A DNA stretch of 64,000 bases from RUG12461 sp045657665 (GCA_045657665.1 JAZOTN010000008.1:106267-170266); one strand, 5' to 3'. Positions 54,068-62,575 are shown, numbered from the stretch's first letter. A program made the numbers and translations. Notes: generated from the letters alone by a model not told the origin.

Positions 54068-55102
54068 TTAATTCCCTTTTACATTGTCAAAAACAAGGTT
54101 TTCATAGGATACCGGATCATTCTCGATAAAATCGTTCTCATACATGAACGATGCGATCTCAAAAATATGAGATGTTTCAGGAGTATAGCTTCCGCGGTTC
54201 AGATAATCGAGCTCGGTGTCAGGAGAATTACCGTCCAGTTCACAGGTAATCTTTGCAGCGGTTTTGGAATCGGAACTGATCACATCCATCCCTGCTTTGA
54301 TACCGTCGCAGAGAGCTTGATATACAGCTGGTTTTTCATCATGAAGGGACTCGGAAGCGATTCCGACGATAAAGCTGTAATCCGCCGGATAGGACTCGGA
54401 AACCTCCGTGAGCTCATGGAGATCCGGGTTTTCCTTTTCGATAAAGATGTAGGGACTGCTTGTCAGATGGCAGGCTGCCGAGCCGCTGAGGAGTGCACCC
54501 ATACCGTCAGGATGCTTCATGGCAACGATGTTGGAATCCAGATCATGCGCACCGAAGCCATGATCGGCAAGAGCCTTTGCCAGCATGATATGTTGGATGG
54601 AGCCGATATTGACAAGAGCGATCTGTTTTTCACTTCCGATTAGATCCCCGAGGGAGGTTACGGAGCTGTCGTTTGTCATAAGACCCTGTTCCTGACCGGA
54701 AAGATTGGTAAAGATCTTATAGCCGAGTCCTTTGGTAACTCCTGTAATGGCCGGTGCAACTCCCATAAAGCCGCCATCAAGTTCGCCGGAAGCGATTGCG
54801 GTGTTGATATCCGCTCCGGAGCTCATTTGAGTCCAGTTGATCGTAAGATTCCCTCCGGTTGCATTCTGATAAGCCTCTTCGATCAGCTTCTGTTCTTCTG
54901 CGATAACAGCGGGAGCATAGGAAAGGCCATACTGGTATGCAAGATTTAGTACTGCATCTTCAGCTGTAGCTGAGTTGCTTTCAATGACGGAAGCTTCTGC
55001 TACTGCGGATGAATCGGAAGCAGTGTTTCCGCATCCGGCGGCGCCCCCGATGATTCCGAAGGTCAGTGTTATGGCCAGTAGTTTCCTGATTTCTTTTTTC
55101 AT
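54068..55102 (-). CDS. ABC transporter substrate-binding lipoprotein, NitT/TauT type
   Basis: 344 residues from the ATG at 55102 (AAGGAGG upstream); the frame runs on inside the LysR gene. A lipoprotein signal ends in GGAAGCG, so Cys near 23 is lipidated. A Ser/Ala-rich linker follows, then a type II periplasmic-binding fold: LNLAYQYGLSYAP, GELDGGFMGVAPAI and a late FIVGIASESL. These match proteins that bind sulfonates, nitrate or similar small molecules. The ligand is unknown. The start overlaps the LysR stop (ATGA), so regulator and importer are co-translated. Confidence 0.87.
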   Translation of the reverse strand: MKKEIRKLLAITLTFGIIGGAAGCGNTASDSSAVAEASVIESNSATAEDAVLNLAYQYGLSYAPAVIAEEQKLIEEAYQNATGGNLTINWTQMSSGADINTAIASGELDGGFMGVAPAITGVTKGLGYKIFTNLSGQEQGLMTNDSSVTSLGDLIGSEKQIALVNIGSIQHIMLAKALADHGFGAHDLDSNIVAMKHPDGMGALLSGSAACHLTSSPYIFIEKENPDLHELTEVSESYPADYSFIVGIASESLHDEKPAVYQALCDGIKAGMDVISSDSKTAAKITCELDGNSPDTELDYLNRGSYTPETSHIFEIASFMYENDFIENDPVSYENLVFDNVKGN

Positions 55103-56007
55103 AATTTTTTTCCTCCTTGATTTGTGATCAGGTTGATGAGTTCCATGCAGGCTTTGGCTATATAGCGATCCTTTGGATATACCGCATAGATATAGCGATC
55201 TGGAATAAGCGGAAACGCATAGGTGACGATTTCCGGGTGTTCTCCGAACGAACGAAGGGATTCGCTTGTTGCAAAACAACATCCGATTCCTTTTTCAACC
55301 AATGCGAGAGCGGTGCTGATCTGGTCGACGGTGAAAGAATGTATAGGGGTGATGTTTTGCTCTGCGAAAAGCTTATCTGCGGATATCTGCATCGGCTGGT
55401 TGCTTTTCAGATAAATCATACGCTCCCCATCAAGCAGATGCAGATCAAGGTTTTTCGGATCCGTCGGAAGCTTTTTTTCGAGAGGGCTTCCTGCAGGGAT
55501 GCAGAGGAAGGTGGACTCCCTTCGGATCGCTATACTGATAAACTCTTCTTTCGGAGCCTTCGATGTGGAGATCAGGCAGTCGAGAGACGCATCCTTTACC
55601 AGTTCCATCAGCTCCGGAACAGAACCGCTCTCGATACAGATCTGATAATCCGGCTGATCCTGATGCAGTTTCGTGACAGCGTCGATCAGAACGGATTGGA
55701 TATATACATTTGCCGCACCGATGGAGACACGATCGGAAGCATCTTTCAGGATATCGTTGATCTCTCTCCGGTATTCTTTTTCAAGAACCTGTTTTTTTTT
55801 CAGGTAGCCGAGATAGCGTTCGCCGGCCTCTGTGGTGGTAAGTGGAACGGACTTCCTGTTAAAGATCGCAAAGCCGATTTTTTTTTCGAGCTGCGTCAGA
55901 GCCATGCTGAGTGCAGGCTGTGAAATACCGAGAGCTTTTGCGGCTTTTGTGATGCTGCTTTCCTTTTCGATTTGCATAGCATAGTTTTCATATAACGATT
56001 GATCCAT
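55099..56007 (-). CDS. LysR family transcriptional regulator
   Basis: 302 residues, the usual length. SSITKAAKALGISQPALSMAL near 18 (its core SITKAAKALGISQPALS) is the helix-turn-helix, followed by LEKKIGFAIFNRK. The rest is a two-lobed effector domain. It is the first gene of the importer operon, with TTGACA-16-TATTAT just upstream and a 10-base direct repeat at its start, so autoregulation is likely. It probably senses the imported molecule. Whether it also controls the divergent glycan genes at 56119 is open. A nine-A run (55792-55800 on the plus strand as T) lies in the coding sequence. Confidence 0.92.
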   Translation of the reverse strand: MDQSLYENYAMQIEKESSITKAAKALGISQPALSMALTQLEKKIGFAIFNRKSVPLTTTEAGERYLGYLKKKQVLEKEYRREINDILKDASDRVSIGAANVYIQSVLIDAVTKLHQDQPDYQICIESGSVPELMELVKDASLDCLISTSKAPKEEFISIAIRRESTFLCIPAGSPLEKKLPTDPKNLDLHLLDGERMIYLKSNQPMQISADKLFAEQNITPIHSFTVDQISTALALVEKGIGCCFATSESLRSFGEHPEIVTYAFPLIPDRYIYAVYPKDRYIAKACMELINLITNQGGKKL

Positions 56008-56036
56008 TACTTATACCTCATAAACAATTACTTATA
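56006..56036. repeat. Two 10-base direct repeats, 21 bases apart, at the LysR start
   Basis: ATTACTTATA occurs at 56006-56015 and again at 56027-56036; both are followed two to three bases later by CAT, giving 13 of 16 matching positions. The second copy overlaps the -10 box and the first overlaps the start codon. Centre-to-centre spacing is 21 bases, two helical turns, as expected for a dimer or tetramer binding to one face. Confidence 0.55.
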
Positions 56037-56061
56037 ATACATATTTCTCTTTTCGTGTCAA
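56034..56061 (-). promoter_or_regulatory. Sigma-70 type promoter for lysR-ABC importer operon
   Basis: On the minus strand a perfect TTGACA (56061-56056), a 16-base spacer and TATTAT (56039-56034). The start codon at 56007 is about 20 bases past the expected transcription start, with GAGGTAT as ribosome site. Confidence 0.65.
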
Positions 56062-56118
56062 GGTTTTTTGATTTTTCATATGTATTATAGTAAAATAAAA
56101 AAGCGGAGGGACTTGCTT

Positions 56119-57192
56119 ATGAGGTACGCATTGATCGGCTGTGGTAGAATTTCTCCGAATCATGTTGCGGCAGCAAAGAATAATAATCTTGAATTCGTGG
56201 GTCTTTCGGACATTGTTCCTGAAAATGCGGTCGATAAGATAAAAAAATTTGAACTGGATGAGAATACTCCTGTTTATACGGATTATCACGATCTTCTGAA
56301 GAAAGAGAACCCGGAGCTTGTGTCGATAGCCACGGAATCCGGAAAACATGCAGAGATTGCACTTGATTGTCTGGAAGCGGGATGCAACCTGATTATTGAA
56401 AAGCCATTAGCGTTGTCTCTGGCTGATGCGGATCGGATTATTGAGAAAAGTAAGGAAAAAAGCAGGATTGTCTGTGCCTGCCATCAGAACCGCTTCAATA
56501 AAAGCATTCAGAAGATTCGGGATGCAAAGGAAAAGAATCGTTTTGGAAAGCTTCTTTACGGGACGACGCATATTCGATGGACAAGAGACAGGGAGTATTA
56601 TGACAGAGCCTCATGGCGCGGGACATGGGAGCAGGATGGAGGGGCACTGATGAATCAGTGCATCCACGCGATAGATCTGCTCCGGTGGATGATGGATGAT
56701 GAGATAGAAACAGTTTACGGGATGACAGATCGGCTGATACATCCTTATATCGAAGCAGAGGATCTTGGAATCGCATTGGTTCGATTTCGAAACGGGAGTT
56801 ATGGCATTATAGAAGGAACTACAGATATTTATCCTCATAATCTTGAGGAAACGCTGTATCTTTTTGGTGAAAAAGGGACGGTTAAGGCAGGCGGACAGTC
56901 TGTAAACAGAATAGAAGAATGGTCTTTCTCTGATCAGCTCGATGTTTCTGAACAGGTGAAGGAGGAATACAGTGAGATTCCCCCGAACGTATACGGATTC
57001 GGGCATACAAAGCTTTATCACAATGTGATATCGGCGATTCGTGGAGAAGAGAAGCTTCTGGTGGACGCCGAAGCGGGAAGACGTGCGCTCGAACTGGTAC
57101 TTGCTATTTATCAATCGGCAGCCGAGGGCAAACCGGTGGAACTTCCTCTGGCTGACTGTGCTACGACAGATTTTGAAGGAAGGTTCGCATAA
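56119..57192 (+). CDS. Gfo/Idh/MocA oxidoreductase, WlbA/WbpB-like
   Basis: 357 residues from the ATG at 56119, with GCGGAGGG upstream. RYALIGCGRISPNHVAAAK binds NAD, IIEKPLALS near 98 is the EKP motif, ACHQNRFNKSIQKI near 120 is typical of the WlbA group, and GGALMNQCIHAIDLLRWMM near 180 holds the conserved His. WlbA/WbpB oxidises C3 of UDP-GlcNAc-uronic acid so that WbpE can aminate it. The WbpE-like gene is next, 6 bases on. A UDP-GlcNAc 6-dehydrogenase lies at 47501. A divergent LysR gene shares the upstream gap, which shows only a weak TATTAT-like -10 for this strand. Confidence 0.85.
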   Translation: MRYALIGCGRISPNHVAAAKNNNLEFVGLSDIVPENAVDKIKKFELDENTPVYTDYHDLLKKENPELVSIATESGKHAEIALDCLEAGCNLIIEKPLALSLADADRIIEKSKEKSRIVCACHQNRFNKSIQKIRDAKEKNRFGKLLYGTTHIRWTRDREYYDRASWRGTWEQDGGALMNQCIHAIDLLRWMMDDEIETVYGMTDRLIHPYIEAEDLGIALVRFRNGSYGIIEGTTDIYPHNLEETLYLFGEKGTVKAGGQSVNRIEEWSFSDQLDVSEQVKEEYSEIPPNVYGFGHTKLYHNVISAIRGEEKLLVDAEAGRRALELVLAIYQSAAEGKPVELPLADCATTDFEGRFA

Positions 57193-57198
57193 CTTAGG

Positions 57199-58332
57199 AT
57201 GGAATTTCGGGATCTGAAAAAACAATACCGTGTATTACAGGGAAAAATTGGCAGGGCAATCTCCGATGCGCTTGAGAATGGCGTGTTCATTGGGGGAGAA
57301 CCCGTGAGAATACTTGAAAAAAGACTAGCAGAATACGCTGGAGTACATCATTGTATTTCCTGCGCAAACGGAACAGATGCGTTAACACTTTCATTGAAGG
57401 CATGGGGAATAGGAGAAGGCGATGCAGTTTTTGTCCCGGATTTTACATTTTTTTCCACAGCAGAATGTCCGGCGGCGGAGGGAGCACAGGTTATTTTTGT
57501 TGATGTGCTGCCGGATACGTTTAATCTGGATCCGGTCAGACTGCGTGAAGAGGTTGACAGGATCAGGGAAAGTGGAAGATATGTTCCCAAAGCTGTGATA
57601 GCAGTGGATTTATTCGGACAGCCCGCAGAATATGTAGAAATACGCAAAATATGCGATGAATATGGGATGCTCCTTCTTGAAGACGGTGCACAGGGATTTG
57701 GAGGGCGGATTGGAGAGAAGAAAGCCTGTAGCTTTGGAGATATTTCAACAACCAGTTTTTTTCCTGCAAAGCCACTCGGATGCTATGGGGACGGGGGTGC
57801 TGTTTTTACTGACAACGATGAATGGGCGGAAAAGATCCGTTCGCTCGCAGTTCACGGTAAGGGAACTGATAAATACGATAATATACGGATCGGTATGAAT
57901 TCAAGACTGGATACTTTGCAAGCGATTATTCTTAATATAAAACTCGATGCTTTTCAAAAAACGGAGCTTGAGAAGGTGAATCAGGTTGCGGTATGGTATG
58001 AAGAACTGTTGAAATACGATTTCTTGAAGACTCCGGTTGTAAAAGATGGGTATTATAGTAGCTGGGCTCAGTACACCGTGAAGATTTCAGAGAATCTTGA
58101 GCGTGAGTTGGTTCAGAAGGTGATGTCAAAGCATGGCATACCAGTAAATGTTTATTATGTAAACCCTTTGCATACGCAGAAAGCGTTTATGTGTGAAGCG
58201 GATTGTCCGGTAACCGAGAGCCTTTGCAGAACGGTATTGAGCCTGCCGATTCATCCGTATATGGAAAAAAACGATGTAATGACAGTTAAAGATGCATGGG
58301 ACGAAGTTTGCCGTGAGAAAAGGATTCTATGA
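57199..58332 (+). CDS. WbpE/WlbC-like UDP-sugar aminotransferase (DegT family)
   Basis: 377 residues. CISCANGTDALTLSL near 51 binds PLP phosphate, LLEDGAQGFGG near 155 holds the Asp, and TSFFPAKPLGCYGDGGAVF near 181 holds the Lys. The FFPxKPLGCYGDGGA and GMNSRLDTLQAIIL strings are strongly WbpE-like. It aminates C3 of a UDP-keto-uronic acid, or a similar keto sugar. WlbA/WbpB-like gene is upstream; but the genes downstream make a CMP-sugar, so the amino sugar may instead be a precursor for an ulosonic acid. ATGA-coupled to the next gene. Confidence 0.88.
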   Translation: MEFRDLKKQYRVLQGKIGRAISDALENGVFIGGEPVRILEKRLAEYAGVHHCISCANGTDALTLSLKAWGIGEGDAVFVPDFTFFSTAECPAAEGAQVIFVDVLPDTFNLDPVRLREEVDRIRESGRYVPKAVIAVDLFGQPAEYVEIRKICDEYGMLLLEDGAQGFGGRIGEKKACSFGDISTTSFFPAKPLGCYGDGGAVFTDNDEWAEKIRSLAVHGKGTDKYDNIRIGMNSRLDTLQAIILNIKLDAFQKTELEKVNQVAVWYEELLKYDFLKTPVVKDGYYSSWAQYTVKISENLERELVQKVMSKHGIPVNVYYVNPLHTQKAFMCEADCPVTESLCRTVLSLPIHPYMEKNDVMTVKDAWDEVCREKRIL

Positions 58333-59021
58333 TGAATACGTTTACGAATGAAGAAATCCGGGAACTAAGGGAGGGATACAGTCGCCTATATTCGGGGGTC
58401 ATTTATGATACACTTCATGAAGATATCAGACCGAAGCTTCCATACGTTCTTTCGAAAGACATCAGACCGGCTTGGGATTTTCAGGGATGTCTTTGCGGTG
58501 TCGCTTTTACAGTACAAGGGGCTGTGCTTACAGATAAAAGTAATGCAACGAACTGTTATCTCGATATGCTGGAATCGATGTATGATGGTTGTATTGAGAT
58601 GATCTCATCCGGAACCAGAAGAAAACTGTCTGTGTTTGGAGAGATTACCGGCAAGATTGCCCGTAGAGGAGGTGCTGTGGGTACTGTTATCGACGCATGC
58701 ACCAGAGATATCAATATGTTGAGGAAAGATGGATATCCGGTTTTTTCAATCGGAGTTTCTATGATTGATGCGCTTGATCGCTGGCAGATCGTGGATTTCC
58801 AAAAACCTCTACCTTATGATGGCGAGGATGGTGATGTGTGGATTAACCCGGGAGACTATATATTTGCCGATGGTGATGGGGTTTTGGTGATTCCGCACGA
58901 CCAGACCTTCCGGGTTCTCGAAATCGCAGAAGAACGGATGATCAAGGAAAACCGGATCAGAGATTTGATTAAAGAAGGGGTGCCGGTAAAGGAGATTCTA
59001 AAACGGGAAGGCCGTTGGTAA
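58329..59021 (+). CDS. RraA/HMG-aldolase family protein
   Basis: 230 residues. GGAVGTVIDACTRDINML near 117 carries the Arg-Asp pair that in HMG/CHA aldolases binds substrate and metal, and GDYIFADGDGVLVIP near 177 is the second signature. Members with this pair are class II pyruvate aldolases (4-hydroxy-4-methyl-2-oxoglutarate type); others inhibit RNase E. Being next to a CMP-sugar synthetase and a second aldolase, a C-C bond-forming or -breaking role on a keto sugar acid is most likely. The exact reaction is unknown. Confidence 0.8.
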   Translation: MMNTFTNEEIRELREGYSRLYSGVIYDTLHEDIRPKLPYVLSKDIRPAWDFQGCLCGVAFTVQGAVLTDKSNATNCYLDMLESMYDGCIEMISSGTRRKLSVFGEITGKIARRGGAVGTVIDACTRDINMLRKDGYPVFSIGVSMIDALDRWQIVDFQKPLPYDGEDGDVWINPGDYIFADGDGVLVIPHDQTFRVLEIAEERMIKENRIRDLIKEGVPVKEILKREGRW

Positions 59022-59042
59022 GGAATAAAGGGAGATTTTTGA

Positions 59043-59702
59043 ATGAAAGTTGTTGCATTTATCCCGGTAAAACTGAATAACGAACGTATTCCGGGTAAAA
59101 ATGTGAATGAGATTGCCCCCGGTGTCCCTCTGATTTCCTGCGCTCAAAAAACACTGCTCGGCATCAGTCGGATTGATGAGGTGTATGTTTATTGCAGTGA
59201 TGAGGCTGTTAAGGCGTATTTGTTGTCAGGCGTGAGGCTTATGGAGAGAGATCCGAAATATAATTCTGCGGATGCTGATGTCAATGATATGTATTATTGT
59301 TTCACACAAATGGTTGAGGCGGATATTTATGTTTTGCAGCATGCCACGGCACCTTTTTTGAGAAGGGATTCCATCGAAAAAGGGATTGAGGCGGTGGCTT
59401 CCGGGGATTATGATTCTGCATTATCAGGGCAGCTTTTACGGGAATTTGTATGGATGGATGATAAGCCGTTCAATTTCAACCTGAAAAAGATTCCCAGGAC
59501 TCAGGACTTGAATCCGATGCTGGTGGAAACGACGGGACTCTATATCTTCTCGAGAGAAGCGATGCTTCGCTGTCATAGCCGGACAGGAGACAGACCTTTT
59601 TTGGTTGAGGTGAGTAAGCTTGAAGCGGTGGATATTGATTATCCTCTGGACTTTGAAATGGCAAAAGCATTATATCGATACTTTCAAAAGGAGCAGGATT
59701 AG
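59043..59702 (+). CDS. NeuA-like CMP-sugar synthetase (acylneuraminate cytidylyltransferase family)
   Basis: 219 residues. VAFIPVKLNNERIPGKNV is the CTP-binding signature of NeuA/KdsB relatives. LQHATAPFLRRDSIEKGIEA near 98 and DYPLDFEMAKALY near the C terminus are typical of the NeuA group. It activates a 2-keto-3-deoxy sugar acid as the CMP ester. Neither a NeuB/PseI/LegI synthase nor NeuC is present in the window; two aldolase-type genes flank it instead. GGGAG lies 8 bases before the ATG. The next gene begins at the base after its stop. Confidence 0.88.
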   Translation: MKVVAFIPVKLNNERIPGKNVNEIAPGVPLISCAQKTLLGISRIDEVYVYCSDEAVKAYLLSGVRLMERDPKYNSADADVNDMYYCFTQMVEADIYVLQHATAPFLRRDSIEKGIEAVASGDYDSALSGQLLREFVWMDDKPFNFNLKKIPRTQDLNPMLVETTGLYIFSREAMLRCHSRTGDRPFLVEVSKLEAVDIDYPLDFEMAKALYRYFQKEQD

Positions 59703-61304
59703 ATGGGTACGGTTCGTATTCTTGATTGTACATTAAGGGATGGCGGTTATGTAAATGACTGGAAGTTCGGAAAGCATACGATACGTTCGATTGTTGCCAG
59801 ACTTGATAATGCTGGAATAGATATTATTGAATGCGGCTTTCTTGATTCCCGTGCTCCGTATGATGAAGACCGATCTGTATATCCGGATATGCCATCTGTT
59901 GCAAAAACCCTTTGCGCAGTAAAGTTGAAGCATGCAAAGCTGTATGCAATGATTGATTATGGAACCTACGATGAGAAGCTTTTGCTCCCGAAAGAGGAGT
60001 CTGTGCTGGATGGGATACGTCTGATTTTCAAAAAAGAGAACGTCGATGATGCATTGAAATACGCGGAGAAGATTAAGGAACTTGGATATCACTTGTTTAT
60101 CAATCCTGTAGCGTTCCCCTCATACCGTTCACCGGAGCTTTCGGAGTTGATAAAGAAGATTAACCGGATTTCACCGGAAGCAATGTCGATTGTGGATACC
60201 TATGGACTCCTGTTGCATGAGGATGTAGTTTCAGCCGTAAAAAGCGTGGATCATGAGCTTGAGAAGGGAATAGAATTGGGATTCCATGCACACAATAATC
60301 TTGGGATGGCAAGCAGTAATGATATTACATTTATCAATATGGAACTGGACAGATCCAGGGTGGTGGACGTATCTTTGCTCGGAATGGGAAAGAATGCAGG
60401 GAATTCTCAGACAGAGGTTGTAAGTGCATATTGTAATAAAACAAAGAAAAAGGAAATAGATCTGGATCAGATCCTTGAATGTGATTATACGGATATCAGA
60501 CGATTCTCAACGCAGGCAACCTGGGGATACGGACTGGACAACTTTATAAGCGCAATTAATGACTGCTCGCCTAATTGGGTCAAATTTTTGATGGCAAAGA
60601 ATACGCTGTCCGTGCAGGGAATGAATGCGATTTTGGAGAAGCTTCCCTATGAGAAAAGAGAGGTCTCTTATTTTTCGAAGGAACTGGCGGAAGAGCTGTA
60701 TCTGAAATATATGGATCGGTATGTGAATGACAGGAAGGCCTTGGATGAATTGCGCTCCAGAATAATCGGAAGGATATTGGTTTTGTGTCCGGGTGCTTCA
60801 TTGAATACGCACAGGGTGAAGATTGACAGCTTTATTCAAAAAGAGAAACCGTTCGTGGTTACGGTGAATTTTATGACAGAAAGCTATCCGACGGATATGG
60901 TTTTTGTCAGCAATCGTATGCGGTATTCCCAGATGGTAGGGCAATGTGCGGAAATTGAGCAGAGGCCGGAACTGACGGTAACGTCTAATATTACACCGGT
61001 AGCTGAACTGGAACCGCAATATCTCGTCAATTATCGTACGCTTTACGAAGAGATCGGAGGAGATAACAGCTTCGGTCTGGTTGCTGCGATGCTTAGAAAA
61101 CTCGGGTTTCGGGAAATGACCGTTGCCGGAATGGATGGATATACTGATAAGCCGGACAGCCATTATTTCGACATGCAGATGAATCTCTCTGTTGAGCAAA
61201 CATCCATGACCAGTATCGTGAAGCAGCTTTCGAGGCTGAGTGACGTGAGATTCCACTGGTTGACGCCATCTCTTCTCAAGGAGAAAGGAATTGATTCGGA
61301 ATGA
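59703..61304 (+). CDS. DRE-TIM aldolase fused to an MptE/GT42-like domain
   Basis: 533 residues. Residues 1-300 are a TIM barrel of the HOA/isopropylmalate-synthase family: RILDCTLRDGGYVNDW (metal Asp), IIECGFLDS, GFHAHNNLGMASSN near 197 (metal His pair) and SLLGMGKNAGNSQTEVV. About 360-530 form a second Rossmann-like domain: ILVLCPGASLNTHRVKIDS resembles the GPGPSL/GNGPSL motif of MptE-like (DUF115), Maf and GT42 sialyltransferase proteins. These latter use CMP-sugars or related nucleotides. The fusion suggests one protein that both makes and uses, or channels, the keto sugar acid activated by the preceding gene. The second half assignment is moderate. Confidence 0.75.
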   Translation: MGTVRILDCTLRDGGYVNDWKFGKHTIRSIVARLDNAGIDIIECGFLDSRAPYDEDRSVYPDMPSVAKTLCAVKLKHAKLYAMIDYGTYDEKLLLPKEESVLDGIRLIFKKENVDDALKYAEKIKELGYHLFINPVAFPSYRSPELSELIKKINRISPEAMSIVDTYGLLLHEDVVSAVKSVDHELEKGIELGFHAHNNLGMASSNDITFINMELDRSRVVDVSLLGMGKNAGNSQTEVVSAYCNKTKKKEIDLDQILECDYTDIRRFSTQATWGYGLDNFISAINDCSPNWVKFLMAKNTLSVQGMNAILEKLPYEKREVSYFSKELAEELYLKYMDRYVNDRKALDELRSRIIGRILVLCPGASLNTHRVKIDSFIQKEKPFVVTVNFMTESYPTDMVFVSNRMRYSQMVGQCAEIEQRPELTVTSNITPVAELEPQYLVNYRTLYEEIGGDNSFGLVAAMLRKLGFREMTVAGMDGYTDKPDSHYFDMQMNLSVEQTSMTSIVKQLSRLSDVRFHWLTPSLLKEKGIDSE

Positions 61305-62404
61305 GTCTTTTTTGGATCCTTTTTCTGGTGATATTTACAAGCGGATTATTTGAGTTTTTTTTTCAAAAACAGGATCAGATCGGACGTACTCTTCTGATCG
61401 TGAATGTTGTGCTGATTACGCTGATGCTGTGCTTCCGGTATGGGGAAGGATCTGATTATCCGTCATATGAATATTTGTACGGTGGACTTTCGAATGAATC
61501 CTGGCAGGGATTCTGGCACTACAAGACATCGACATCATTGATGGAGATAGGATACTATTTTTTTGCATGGATTTTTGCAAGCAATGGAGTACCGTTTGCC
61601 TTTTTTGCGGCACTGATTGCGGTGATCGAGGCACCATTGCTCTTCCGGTTTCTGGATCGTTACTGCAAGGGGAGCCGTTGCATGGCCTTGATGATTTTAT
61701 ACCCCCTGTATACGTTTATTTATCAGCTTTCGGGTCTTCGCCAGGGTTTGACGATAGCTTTGTTCCTGGGGTTGATGTTCCCGCTGTTTGAAAAGAAAAA
61801 GTGGGGAGCTTATTTATTGCTGGCAATCGTTTGTTTCCTTTTTCACAAGGTGGCTATCTTGTTTTTTCTTCTGCCACTTACCTATCTTCTCAAGACCAGG
61901 CTGGTAGAGATACTTATGTGGATTTCGGTTGCAGGGGGGATACTGTATAATATTTATCTGTATGCTTCAGACGGCCGTTTGGGGCTCAGCGTTTCGGCGT
62001 TTGCGGTTCGGATTGCTCTTTGGATTGTTATGGCATGGATAATAAGGCATATTTCAGCAACGGAGACAGAGACTGTGATTTACCGGATTCTGTGTCTGGA
62101 TCTGGCGGGATATGCATTGCTGTCCTGGGACTTTGTCGTTGCGTCAAGATTTTATGACGAGGTGAGGTTTCTCGATATTATCCTTGTTGTTTCTTTTCTT
62201 CGCACGGCAGGGAGAAAGCTTGCTTTTATTCTGCAGATGATAATCGTGCTTCTTGCCGGAGCAATGCTGGCCAAGAATCTGACGGTCCGTGCGAGATCAG
62301 GTATGATAGAGAGTGTAAATGCGTTTAATTACCCGTATTTCACAATCTTTCATAAAGAGAGGCTATATGATTACTATATTGGAGACTGGACTCCCGTACG
62401 TTAG
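61301..62404 (+). CDS. EpsG/Wzy family polysaccharide polymerase
   Basis: 367 residues, about ten helices. MLCFRYGEGSDYPSYEYLY near 45 and SGLRQGLTIALFLGL near 146 (Arg in LRQG) match the EpsG family, and FLFHKVAILFFLLP near 186 is also typical. It joins repeat units at the outer face of the membrane. It is the only polymerase candidate in the window. ATGA-coupled to the aldolase fusion. The cluster ends here; the IS110 element follows within about 130 bases. Confidence 0.85.
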   Translation: MSLFWILFLVIFTSGLFEFFFQKQDQIGRTLLIVNVVLITLMLCFRYGEGSDYPSYEYLYGGLSNESWQGFWHYKTSTSLMEIGYYFFAWIFASNGVPFAFFAALIAVIEAPLLFRFLDRYCKGSRCMALMILYPLYTFIYQLSGLRQGLTIALFLGLMFPLFEKKKWGAYLLLAIVCFLFHKVAILFFLLPLTYLLKTRLVEILMWISVAGGILYNIYLYASDGRLGLSVSAFAVRIALWIVMAWIIRHISATETETVIYRILCLDLAGYALLSWDFVVASRFYDEVRFLDIILVVSFLRTAGRKLAFILQMIIVLLAGAMLAKNLTVRARSGMIESVNAFNYPYFTIFHKERLYDYYIGDWTPVR

Positions 62405-62533
62405 TGTTCGATTCATCTGCATAATTCCAGTGCGTATCGTTTAATGAGATAATAGACTAACTATTAAATGTCAAGACTGAAACGAAGATATTTGTTCAGA
62501 TAAATCAGTACCTTGAAAACTGCATGACAAACA

Positions 62534-62553
62534 GAGCATCCATAAGGGTGCTC
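62534..62553. terminator. GC-rich hairpin between cluster end and transposase 3' end
   Basis: GAGCATCC, loop ATAA, GGGTGCTC forms an 8-pair stem (one G-T pair). On the minus strand it lies 23 bases after the transposase stop and is followed by TGTTTGT, so it could end transcription of the transposase weakly, or be part of the IS110 right end. No U-run follows on the plus strand. Confidence 0.4.
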
Positions 62554-62575
62554 ACTCAGAAAAGAAAGAAATTGA

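Noticed and set aside
55283..55462. Longer N terminus of the substrate-binding lipoprotein reaching into lysR
   Set aside because: The strong AAGGAGG site and a clean lipoprotein signal both point to the ATG at 55102; the upstream part is the LysR gene in another frame.
62505..62530. A CCTTGAAAACTGCATG string like those in Firmicute rRNA operon leaders or spacers
   Set aside because: No rRNA or tRNA sequence is found on either side; the match is short and lies beside the IS110 end, so it is at most a carried flank or chance.
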